12,329 nucleotides of DNA from positions 1-12,329 of the forward strand of contig CALCCV010000162.1 in the NCBI GenBank assembly GCA_937900305.1, written 5' to 3'. Below are positions 6,758 to 12,329 of the stretch, piece by piece. The DNA is from an uncultured Pseudobdellovibrionaceae bacterium (GTDB lineage: Bacteria > Bdellovibrionota > Bdellovibrionia > Bdellovibrionales > Bdellovibrionaceae). Under the pieces are notes generated by a model that did not search any database, was not told the origin of the DNA, and saw only the letters and a list, made by a program, of their open reading frames with translations. The position numbers and the translations under genes are program-made. Position 1 is the stretch's first letter, and each line of letters starts with the position of its first letter.

Positions 6758-7399
6758 ATGAATCGGCAGGACCAAATTTTTTTTGAAAATCGGTGCTTGG
6801 CAGAAATGGAACTTTGCGGGCGGGCAAGTGGCCCCGAAGACGTTTCGCTGTTTCGCGAAATTGGAAAAACCGCGGGGATGGATTTGTTTGCGGGCGGAGC
6901 TTTGGGAAAGTTGAGTCATGGTGAACGTCGAGCCGTGCTCGCGCTGGCCGCCCAGCGATGGGTCCATCACTGGGTGAATCAGATGATCAACAACCCGGCG
7001 GTTTCCGATCCCCTGGGTTCGGTTCAAGCAGGGACTCAGGCCTGGGCAAAGAGCCTGCGTGAGGGGCACGCCAAACGGGATTGGTTGGTTGGCGCGCGCG
7101 AACTCCTGAGCCAACATCCTAGCCTTGGCGATGTGGACCCACCCGAACCCCCGTCGATCGCTCGGCAAATGTGGCCATTTATCTGGTCGGCGTTTCAGGC
7201 GACCATTTTGATGAAAATAATTATTTTGTATTTTGGTCAGCACGCGGCCCTTTATCCTGATGAAAATTACGGTTGGTACCTTGGCTTGGCCGTGGCTTTT
7301 TCTTTTTCATCCCTGTTGTACTTTGCTTGGCGCAGAGGCCGCAAAGATTCAGACACAGACTTCGCCAAAGACTCAGGCTTAGAATCTGAGTCGCGCTAA
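6758..7399 (+). CDS. Two-helix membrane protein of unknown function
   Basis: The frame can start at a GTG at 6746, but the ATG at 6758 is preferred because GCGAGG (6741-6746) lies 11 bases upstream of it and abuts the GTG. The protein of 213 residues has a soluble, helical N-terminal part of about 130 residues with no signal peptide (phrases such as LSHGERRAVLALAAQRWVHH). Two membrane helices follow at about 137-158 (MWPFIWSAFQATILMKIIILYFG) and 173-191 (WYLGLAVAFSFSSLLYFAW), the second followed by RRGRK. The positive-inside rule puts both ends in the cytoplasm. The short acidic tail (DSDTDFAKDSGLESESR) is encoded by a partly repetitive stretch holding a 7-base inverted repeat (7370-7376 and 7386-7392). 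I recognise no family. It is divergent from the carbonic anhydrase gene and has no plus-strand partner nearby. Confidence 0.72.
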   Translation: MNRQDQIFFENRCLAEMELCGRASGPEDVSLFREIGKTAGMDLFAGGALGKLSHGERRAVLALAAQRWVHHWVNQMINNPAVSDPLGSVQAGTQAWAKSLREGHAKRDWLVGARELLSQHPSLGDVDPPEPPSIARQMWPFIWSAFQATILMKIIILYFGQHAALYPDENYGWYLGLAVAFSFSSLLYFAWRRGRKDSDTDFAKDSGLESESR

Positions 7400-7739
7400 T
7401 TCTTCGGACTCATTTCTGATGAGGCAGCAGCATCGTCCAAGGTGAAAAAGGGAGCTTCCGAGGGGGATGACCTCGGAAGCCAAAAGAAAGGGATTGAAAG
7501 GGGTTTTGGGGATCTGGTTCTATGGTGGAGGAAACCAAGATCTTCTATGAAACAACCTTATTGGCTGGATTTGATCAGGGTGTGTGATCGATGTGGAGAT
7601 TTCTTCAAGCCTTGATGGAGGTCCACGAGTGTGCATGATCTGATGGCAGCTGGGCGCCGCAAAACCCGCTGAAGACCGAAGTCGCCCATTTTGCGAGCTG
7701 TTTTTCAACCTTGGACATGATAAATTGAAGGTTCGGTTG
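7400..7739. other. 340-base non-coding stretch before the kinase gene
   Basis: I found no credible gene on either strand. The only long open frame (minus, 7520-7828) has low-complexity content and no ribosome site, and it overlaps the kinase gene. The stretch holds a strong hairpin at 7454-7480 (listed separately), a small CTCAT/ATGAG hairpin just after the upstream stop codon, and a near-perfect inverted repeat TTGATCA-N7-TGATCGA at 7571-7591 that could be an operator. A GAAGG ribosome site at 7727-7731 precedes the kinase ATG. The length suggests a long kinase leader or a small RNA gene. Confidence 0.45.
7446..7480 (-). terminator. Strong hairpin with U-tract on the minus strand
   Basis: A perfect 10-base stem, GCTTCCGAGG (7454-7463) and CCTCGGAAGC (7471-7480), encloses a 7-base loop. 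On the minus strand the stem is followed by TCCCTTTTTC, the layout of an intrinsic terminator. On the plus strand the downstream side is CAAAAGAAAGG, with no U-tract. The hairpin lies 54 bases after the stop of a plus-strand gene, so it could still end that transcript. Its better orientation, however, is for a minus-strand transcript, and no minus-strand gene is visible upstream of it. Confidence 0.6.
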
Positions 7740-10280
7740 ATGAACTCAGAGGAGTTCAGTTGCGGAGATGGCGTGAGATTTCGCTTTAAGTTGGTTTTTT
7801 CGGTCGCGATCATTTTTTTGATGATCATTTCTCTGCTGGTGGGTTGGAGTCTTTACCACCTGCGTCTGGGTATTGGTTTGAGAAATGAAACGGGCTACAT
7901 TCAAGAAAAGCTCGACGACGTCATTGAAACCATCCAGACAGCCGACAACGCTTTTCTGCTTTTCAAGCTGTCCCGCAATCAAAGCATCTACCAAAGTTTT
8001 TTGAGATCCATTCAAGAGGCGAATCTTGAGATCAACGAACTGCTGTTGTTGAATCAAAATACACCTGATGTTTTGTCCGAAGTTTTGATCTTAAAAGACA
8101 TGATGATGGATAAGGTCGATTTTTCTCGGAGAATCATTTTTCACAATGAGTTTGGGGAGACACCGAAACTCAAAGAGATCATGACTGTGAGGGATGACCT
8201 GTTGATGACCAATCAAATACGGGACCGAATCAATAAGATCGACGGGCTGGTGGTTCGCAAGCTTCATGCCCATCAAAACTATGTCGACACGTACTATGGT
8301 TTTATTTTCTTTTTAGTGTGTTTTTGTTTGGTGGGCGCGGGAATCTTTTTTGCGATCTTTGCAAAGCTAGTTGGCAATGAAATTGACCGTCGAGCCAGAC
8401 TCGAAACCCATTTGCGGCAGGCTGAAGAGACGGCCGTTCAAGCGTCAGACTTGAAGTCTCAGTTTTTAGCGACGATCTCTCATGAAATTCGGACCCCTCT
8501 CAATGGAATTCTGGGGATGAGCGATTTGATCAGCAGCCGTGCGAATGACAAAGAGACCGTTCGCTATTCCGGAATCATTCACACCTCGGGGAAGACCCTG
8601 CTTCGAATCGTCAATGACATTTTGGATTTTTCAAAAATCGAAGCGAATAAATTGCAAATCGAAATTCAAGAAGCGCAATTGAGTCGGCTTGTGGAATCCG
8701 CCGTCGAGCTTTTTGCCAGAAAAGCGGAAGAAAAAAAATTAGGACTTGTGGCCTACTATCCGCCGAACTTGCGAAATTTTGTTGCGGTGGATTCGACGAG
8801 GGTTTTGCAAGTCTGCCAAAATCTAATTGGCAATGCGGTGAAATTCACCGATAAGGGGCAGGTTGAAATCAGTGCGGTCTTGAAGCCAGCCATCGACGAA
8901 TGGATTTTTGAGTTTCAGGTGAGAGATTCTGGACCGGGAATTCCCATCGACAAACGGGCCCTCCTTTTTCAACCCTTCGTGCAGCTACCGAATGCGAAAG
9001 GGCACGAGGGAACGGGGCTGGGCCTTTCGATTTCCCAACGTTTGATCAAGAGCATGAGTGGCGAGATTGGTTTTGAGTCAAAAGAAGGAGTGGGCTCGAC
9101 GTTTTATTTTCGAATTCCTGTTCGTCAGCTGCGGGTGGAATCAGCCGCTGCGGTCCCGGCAGAGTTGGGCGGGGCCGTCTTCGTGAGTGCCTCATCGCGA
9201 AAGTCCATCCAGTATTTCTTTCAACATTTTTGCAAGGATCGCGGTGTAGAGTTTTTAAATTTGGCTGGCGAAGATAATTTCCGCCAAAAAAAATTCAATG
9301 CGCGAAAAGTGTGGTTGTGGATGGAGGTTGGTCAGGAGGCAAATTCAGAATTTTTGGATTTTGTACGAAGTCAGGATGGAACGATTTCGACTTTAGAAAT
9401 TCCAAGTTGTCTGACGCCAGAAAAGATACTCTGGCAAACTTCGATGGAGGAAGCAAAAGCTCCGAAAGGAGGTGGTGACGTTGTCAATTCACCACTTGCA
9501 ACGGAGCACGTTGGGCCAACGACACCTCTTCCTGCCACACCCCGTGGAAATATACTGTTGGTCGAAGACAATTCTACGAACCAGATCTTGGCGGAAACTC
9601 ATTTGCGCATGCAGGGATTTCAGGTGCAAGTTGCCAACTCTGGCGAAGAGTGTTTGCAGATTTTAGAGGAACAAAAGTTTGATTTGATTTTTATGGATTG
9701 CCGAATGCCGAGAATGGACGGCTATCAAACTTCCCAACGCATTCGCGCTGGGGAGGTTCGACGAAAAATGGAGCGCACCCCCATCATCGCCCTCACTGCA
9801 AATGCCATGACTGGAGAAAAAAACAAGTGCCTTGCCTCAGGCATGGATGACTATTTAACGAAACCTCTGGATCCTCAAGAGTTGAGGTTGATGATGGATC
9901 AACGCTTTCCGCAAAATTTAGGTCGAGATGAGGAGTCGAGTATTGATTGGCAAGTTCTTTTGACCTTAGAAAAGAAAACCAATCCCGATGTCGTTCGAAG
10001 ATTGAGATCGGCATTCCTCGACAATCTGGATAAATTTATGGGTCAAATGGCGCTGATGGCCCAAGATGCTGAAATGGATCAAGAGTCTTTGCTGCAAATT
10101 GTTCATCCCCTGAAGTCCTCGGCGGCAGCGGTGGGCGCGGGGGAACTCAGTCTGATGTGTGCTAGTCTGGAACAAAAGTTAGAATCTGGCGGGGAAGCTG
10201 TGCCGACCGAGCTAACCAATCTTCATGAGATGTGCGAAAAAGTACAGCGCAGCCTAAAAACTGCAACACAAGCGGGTTGA
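7740..10280 (+). CDS. Tripartite hybrid sensor histidine kinase (HisKA-HATPase-REC-Hpt)
   Basis: The product is a membrane sensor kinase of the BarA/ArcB-like phosphorelay design, about 846 residues. The ATG at 7740 follows GAAGG at 8-base spacing; a TTG at 7725 and a GTG at 7773 (behind GGAG) are alternatives. Order: TM1 (about 17-41), helical periplasmic sensor region resembling a CHASE3-type bundle (about 42-185), TM2 (about 187-209), HisKA with ATISHEIRTPLNG (His248), HATPase with QNLIGNAVKF (Asn365), DSGPGIP (Asp396) and GTGLGLSI, then a receiver-like region lacking acidic pocket and Lys (about 477-572). A true receiver follows (about 603-722: VEDN, Asp653 in IFMDCRMPRMDG, Lys708 in LTKP), and a C-terminal Hpt domain with IVHPLKSSAAAVGA (His789). 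All four phosphotransfer sites are present, so phosphate can pass His-Asp-His to a separate regulator. No regulator gene is adjacent, making it an orphan here. The sensed signal is unknown. Confidence 0.93.
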   Translation: MNSEEFSCGDGVRFRFKLVFSVAIIFLMIISLLVGWSLYHLRLGIGLRNETGYIQEKLDDVIETIQTADNAFLLFKLSRNQSIYQSFLRSIQEANLEINELLLLNQNTPDVLSEVLILKDMMMDKVDFSRRIIFHNEFGETPKLKEIMTVRDDLLMTNQIRDRINKIDGLVVRKLHAHQNYVDTYYGFIFFLVCFCLVGAGIFFAIFAKLVGNEIDRRARLETHLRQAEETAVQASDLKSQFLATISHEIRTPLNGILGMSDLISSRANDKETVRYSGIIHTSGKTLLRIVNDILDFSKIEANKLQIEIQEAQLSRLVESAVELFARKAEEKKLGLVAYYPPNLRNFVAVDSTRVLQVCQNLIGNAVKFTDKGQVEISAVLKPAIDEWIFEFQVRDSGPGIPIDKRALLFQPFVQLPNAKGHEGTGLGLSISQRLIKSMSGEIGFESKEGVGSTFYFRIPVRQLRVESAAAVPAELGGAVFVSASSRKSIQYFFQHFCKDRGVEFLNLAGEDNFRQKKFNARKVWLWMEVGQEANSEFLDFVRSQDGTISTLEIPSCLTPEKILWQTSMEEAKAPKGGGDVVNSPLATEHVGPTTPLPATPRGNILLVEDNSTNQILAETHLRMQGFQVQVANSGEECLQILEEQKFDLIFMDCRMPRMDGYQTSQRIRAGEVRRKMERTPIIALTANAMTGEKNKCLASGMDDYLTKPLDPQELRLMMDQRFPQNLGRDEESSIDWQVLLTLEKKTNPDVVRRLRSAFLDNLDKFMGQMALMAQDAEMDQESLLQIVHPLKSSAAAVGAGELSLMCASLEQKLESGGEAVPTELTNLHEMCEKVQRSLKTATQAG

Positions 10281-10287
10281 TACTTTA
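10278..10287. repeat. Left copy of 10-base direct repeat flanking the miniature element
   Basis: TGATACTTTA occurs here and again at 10379-10388, immediately outside the inverted-repeat element. Its first three bases are the stop codon of the kinase gene. The pair looks like a target-site duplication of 8 to 10 bases; the exact length is ambiguous because the element ends are AT-rich. Confidence 0.7.
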
Positions 10288-10378
10288 AAACTGGAACACT
10301 TTCGTGTTGATGAGACTAAAAAGCTAGCAATTTCAATCCTAAGTGGTGCTATCAACACGAAAGTGTTCCATTAGTTTA
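10288..10378. mobile_element. Miniature inverted-repeat element (MITE-like)
   Basis: About 91 bases carry perfect 19-base inverted repeats: GGAACACTTTCGTGTTGAT at 10293-10311 and its reverse complement at 10351-10369. Outside them the ends are AAACT on the left and, read inward from the right, TAAACTAAT. Each arm also contains its own small palindrome, AACAC-TTTC-GTGTT. The 39-base centre has no coding capacity. The element is flanked by the 10-base duplication TGATACTTTA. Together these are the marks of a small non-autonomous transposed element, although I know of no named family with these ends. As RNA, either strand could fold into a long hairpin, so it may now act as a terminator between the convergent kinase and peptidase genes. 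A second end of the same type lies at 12247-12273. Confidence 0.68.
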
Positions 10379-10388
10379 TGATACTTTA
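10379..10388. repeat. Right copy of 10-base direct repeat flanking the miniature element
   Basis: TGATACTTTA matches 10278-10287 exactly. Its last three bases, read on the minus strand, are the TAA stop codon of the peptidase gene. Hence insertion split two convergent genes without damaging either. Confidence 0.7.
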
Positions 10389-12203
10389 GGTTTGAATCAG
10401 TTTCTCGAAGTCATCGACTTTTTTCAGGGCGAGATCGACGGATTTTTGCCAAAACTGCGGTTGACGAATGTCTTCACCCAGGTGCTTTTGGATCAGTGCC
10501 TCCGCTGTCATCCGTCCGGTGTCTCTGAGAATTTCGATGTAAGTCGAATTGAAACTAGGTCCTTGCTCTTTTCTGCGGGCGTAAAGGCTCATGGCGAAAA
10601 GATAACCAAAGGCGTATTGGAAATTGTAAAACCCGCTCCCACTGCTTGAAAAATGCAGTTTACTTGCCCAAAACAGGGAGTCGGTCGCACTGATCGTGTC
10701 CCCGTACCAATCCGCTCTGACTTTGTCCATGAGCGCGCAAAGTTCCTCTGGGGTGAGAGTCTGTTGGATTCTGAGTTCATGGAATTGTTTTTCAAATTCA
10801 AATCGAGAGGGAATGTCGATGAGGTAAGCTTGAATGGATTGCATCTCAGACCAACCCGCCTCTATCTTTTCAGTCAAGTTTTCAGAGTGCTGACTGAGGT
10901 GATCTCGCAAAATCTGTTCGGCAAATACACTGGCGGTTTCGGCTAAGGTTGATGGGCACTGGGCTTCTGCGCGATGCAGGTCCTTCATAACCCATGCGTG
11001 ATAGGCGTGTCCGAGTTCATGGGCCAGAGTGGTGATGTCGCTGGAGGAACCTTGGTAGGTGACGAAAATTCGAGGCTCCCTGCTTTTGGGGAATTCGGTG
11101 CAGTAGCCACCGGTGGATTTTGTTGATAGAACGCGAGCTTCGATCCACGAATTGGCGTCCATCATCGCCGCGAAATTGGCAAGCTCTGGATTGGTTTCCT
11201 TAAACGCTTTTAAAACCAAGTCGAAACCGGCTTTGTAACTGTGTTGCGCTGCTTTTGAGCCCTTCGATAGCGCCGGGCAAGAGGCTGTTAAATCCCAAGG
11301 ATCCAATTGAGTTTTTCCAGCGACCCGGGCTAAGACTCTTGGTGCACGTTTGATTTGCGAGAGATTTGCACGGCAACAGTCCATCAGCGCATTCAACGTG
11401 GCCTCTTCAACTCGGCTGTCAAACAGCGCTTGGGTCAAAAAGTTAATGGGTTTGGTTCGAGACCGTTTTTTACTGACTTCAATTCGCCAACCGGCCAGAG
11501 CATTGAGAATGGCGGCAGCGGGCACTTGATATAAGCGCCATGCCTCTTGCACTGCGAGCCAAGCACTTTTGCGATTCGGCTCATCACTGGCATAGGTATA
11601 GGACATGGCTTCGGATAGGCCGATTGTTTTTTCGTGGCTCTCGATTTGAAGGGTGCACTTCATGGTTCCCACAAGGCTGTAATACAAATTCATCCAGGCG
11701 GTGTGGCCGTTCACGGTGAAGGCTTCGAGCAAAGTTTCTTCTTCCTTAGAGAGCAGTTGATTTTGACGGGCGCGATTTTGAATCCAAGTGAATTTGAAGG
11801 GCGCGAGGCTCGGGTCGAGGAGGAGGTGTTGAAAAATATCAGTGTCCACGGTCATCAAAAATTGATCCAGAGCCTTCCCACTTTGCGAAAGGCGGGAGTT
11901 CAGTTCAGAAATTTTGGATTGCATGGCTTTCGCATCCATGCGGGTGACGTCCGTTCCTAGTAGCGCTTCAACGTAGGTAGCAAGATTTTGGCCAAGGGTC
12001 TCGCAGGCCTCTCGCAAATGAATCATTCGTGTTAACTCTTTTAGGGAGTCTTTCGGTTCGAGTGCGTCAAGACCGTCTCCAAAATCATTGAGAATGGGAA
12101 TGTTCGCCTCTACAAAGCTCATATCTGATGCAAAGTCTGGCGATGCGATGGAGGCGTATTCAGATTCGATGTTCCAGGCGGGGGGCTGCGGATCGTTTTT
12201 CAT
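10386..12203 (-). CDS. pepF: M3-family oligoendopeptidase F
   Basis: This 605-residue zinc metallopeptidase of the PepF/M3 family cleaves oligopeptides in the cytoplasm; there is no signal peptide. The catalytic motif LAHELGHAYHAW (His395, Glu396, His399) is complete, and the third zinc ligand is Glu422 in PSTLAETASVFAE. The C-terminal substrate-loop motif FYNFQYAFGYLFA, typical of the family, is also present, and the length is normal. The ATG at 12201-12203 has no Shine-Dalgarno. A good promoter (TTGATT, 17 bases, TATATC) places the expected transcript start at or next to the ATG, so the mRNA may be leaderless. The gene converges on the hybrid kinase gene, with a miniature element between them and a related repeat upstream of its promoter. 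Likely role is peptide turnover; nothing nearby points to a special substrate. The symbol reflects family membership. Confidence 0.95.
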   Translation of the reverse strand: MKNDPQPPAWNIESEYASIASPDFASDMSFVEANIPILNDFGDGLDALEPKDSLKELTRMIHLREACETLGQNLATYVEALLGTDVTRMDAKAMQSKISELNSRLSQSGKALDQFLMTVDTDIFQHLLLDPSLAPFKFTWIQNRARQNQLLSKEEETLLEAFTVNGHTAWMNLYYSLVGTMKCTLQIESHEKTIGLSEAMSYTYASDEPNRKSAWLAVQEAWRLYQVPAAAILNALAGWRIEVSKKRSRTKPINFLTQALFDSRVEEATLNALMDCCRANLSQIKRAPRVLARVAGKTQLDPWDLTASCPALSKGSKAAQHSYKAGFDLVLKAFKETNPELANFAAMMDANSWIEARVLSTKSTGGYCTEFPKSREPRIFVTYQGSSSDITTLAHELGHAYHAWVMKDLHRAEAQCPSTLAETASVFAEQILRDHLSQHSENLTEKIEAGWSEMQSIQAYLIDIPSRFEFEKQFHELRIQQTLTPEELCALMDKVRADWYGDTISATDSLFWASKLHFSSSGSGFYNFQYAFGYLFAMSLYARRKEQGPSFNSTYIEILRDTGRMTAEALIQKHLGEDIRQPQFWQKSVDLALKKVDDFEKLIQT

Positions 12204-12210
12204 GACCGTA

Positions 12211-12239
12211 GATATAGACCCGTGCAGAGTTTAAATCAA
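12211..12239 (-). promoter_or_regulatory. Sigma-70-like promoter of the peptidase gene
   Basis: On the minus strand TTGATT (12234-12239) and TATATC (12211-12216) are separated by exactly 17 bases. Seven bases separate the -10 box from the ATG of the peptidase, so transcription would begin at about the start codon. This agrees with the absence of a ribosome site. The repeat at 12247-12273 ends 7 bases upstream of the -35 box. Confidence 0.55.
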
Positions 12240-12246
12240 TCCAACC

Positions 12247-12273
12247 TAAACTAATGGAACATTTTCGTGTTGA
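12247..12273. repeat. Second copy of the miniature element's terminal repeat
   Basis: These 27 bases match the reverse complement of 10352-10378 at 26 positions; the single difference falls inside the AACAC palindrome (AACAT here). The copy is oriented with its TAAACTAATGG outer end towards the peptidase gene. If it belongs to a full element of similar size, that element would end about 10 bases beyond the window. The remaining 56 bases (12274-12329) show no gene. Confidence 0.65.
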
Positions 12274-12329
12274 GACCTTGAGATCGGTTTTGGGATTTGG
12301 TTGAGTCGCATAGGCGATGGTGGTTTTGA

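Noticed and set aside
6707..7243. 178-codon open frame on the minus strand opposite the two-helix membrane protein
   Set aside because: It has no ribosome site and an irregular composition. The plus-strand reading gives coherent membrane helices.
7520..7828. 102-codon minus-strand open frame before the kinase
   Set aside because: It overlaps the kinase start, has low-complexity Ser/Pro/Arg content and no start signal.
10293..10322. ECF sigma promoter (GGAAC -35) in the repeat
   Set aside because: A -10-like GACTAA follows at 16 bases only in one of the three copies of the arm; the others lack it, so GGAAC is better explained as part of the repeat.
10291..10378. Integron attC site
   Set aside because: The inverted repeat is perfect rather than imperfect, no GTTRRRY/RYYYAAC core arrangement was found at its ends, and there are no gene cassettes or integrase.
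10352..12273. Peptidase gene as cargo of a transposon with 27-base inverted ends
   Set aside because: The repeats at 10352-10378 and 12247-12273 are inverted around the gene, but their outer ends (the TAAACT side) face the gene. The duplication flanks only the 91-base unit. Two independent copies of a small element explain the layout better.
1..12329. CRISPR array, phage module, toxin-antitoxin or defence system
   Set aside because: No regularly spaced direct repeats, integrase, transposase, nuclease or paired small toxin/antitoxin genes were seen.

Overview
The window looks like a chromosomal stretch of a Gram-negative bacterium of about 50% GC. Several products are exported: two lipoproteins, a secreted hypothetical protein, a putative outer-membrane barrel and a membrane-anchored retropepsin-like protease. 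Together with a large hybrid kinase and the general gene style, this suggests Bdellovibrionota or another former 'deltaproteobacterial' lineage. That placement is an inference; no rRNA or other marker gene is present.

Layout. Positions 1-3113 hold three minus-strand envelope genes: a zinc-ribbon/TM/TPR/retropepsin-like protease (1998-3113), a secreted protein of unknown function (about 1072-1908) and a proline-rich lipoprotein cut by the window edge (1-919). A 177-base divergent region (3114-3290) with palindromes separates them from plus-strand genes. The plus-strand run is visibly damaged. A signal-peptide protein (3291 to 3715 or 3797) needs one or two frame changes, a beta-barrel-like protein (3878-4674) needs one, and 4675-4914 may hold a further broken remnant. 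An intact SMP-30/gluconolactonase-like lipoprotein (4911-6002) follows. It converges on a beta-carbonic anhydrase (6025-6675, minus) across a perfect hairpin. Divergent from the anhydrase is an unrecognised two-helix membrane protein (6758-7399, plus). A 340-base non-coding stretch follows, with a strong hairpin whose U-tract lies on the minus strand. Then come a tripartite hybrid histidine kinase (7740-10280, plus) and, converging on it, an M3-family oligoendopeptidase F (10386-12203, minus).

The most striking structure is a miniature element of about 91 bases (10288-10378) with 19-base perfect inverted repeats. It is flanked by a 10-base direct duplication and sits exactly between the stop codons of the kinase and peptidase genes. 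Removing the element and one duplication leaves two convergent genes whose stop codons are 5 bases apart. A further terminal repeat of the same element (26 of 27 bases identical) lies at 12247-12273, just upstream of the predicted peptidase promoter, so this looks like a non-autonomous dispersed family.

No single pathway ties the genes together. The left and middle parts are dominated by envelope proteins, and the right part is a signalling gene beside a cytoplasmic peptidase. No phage, CRISPR, transposase or defence genes were seen.
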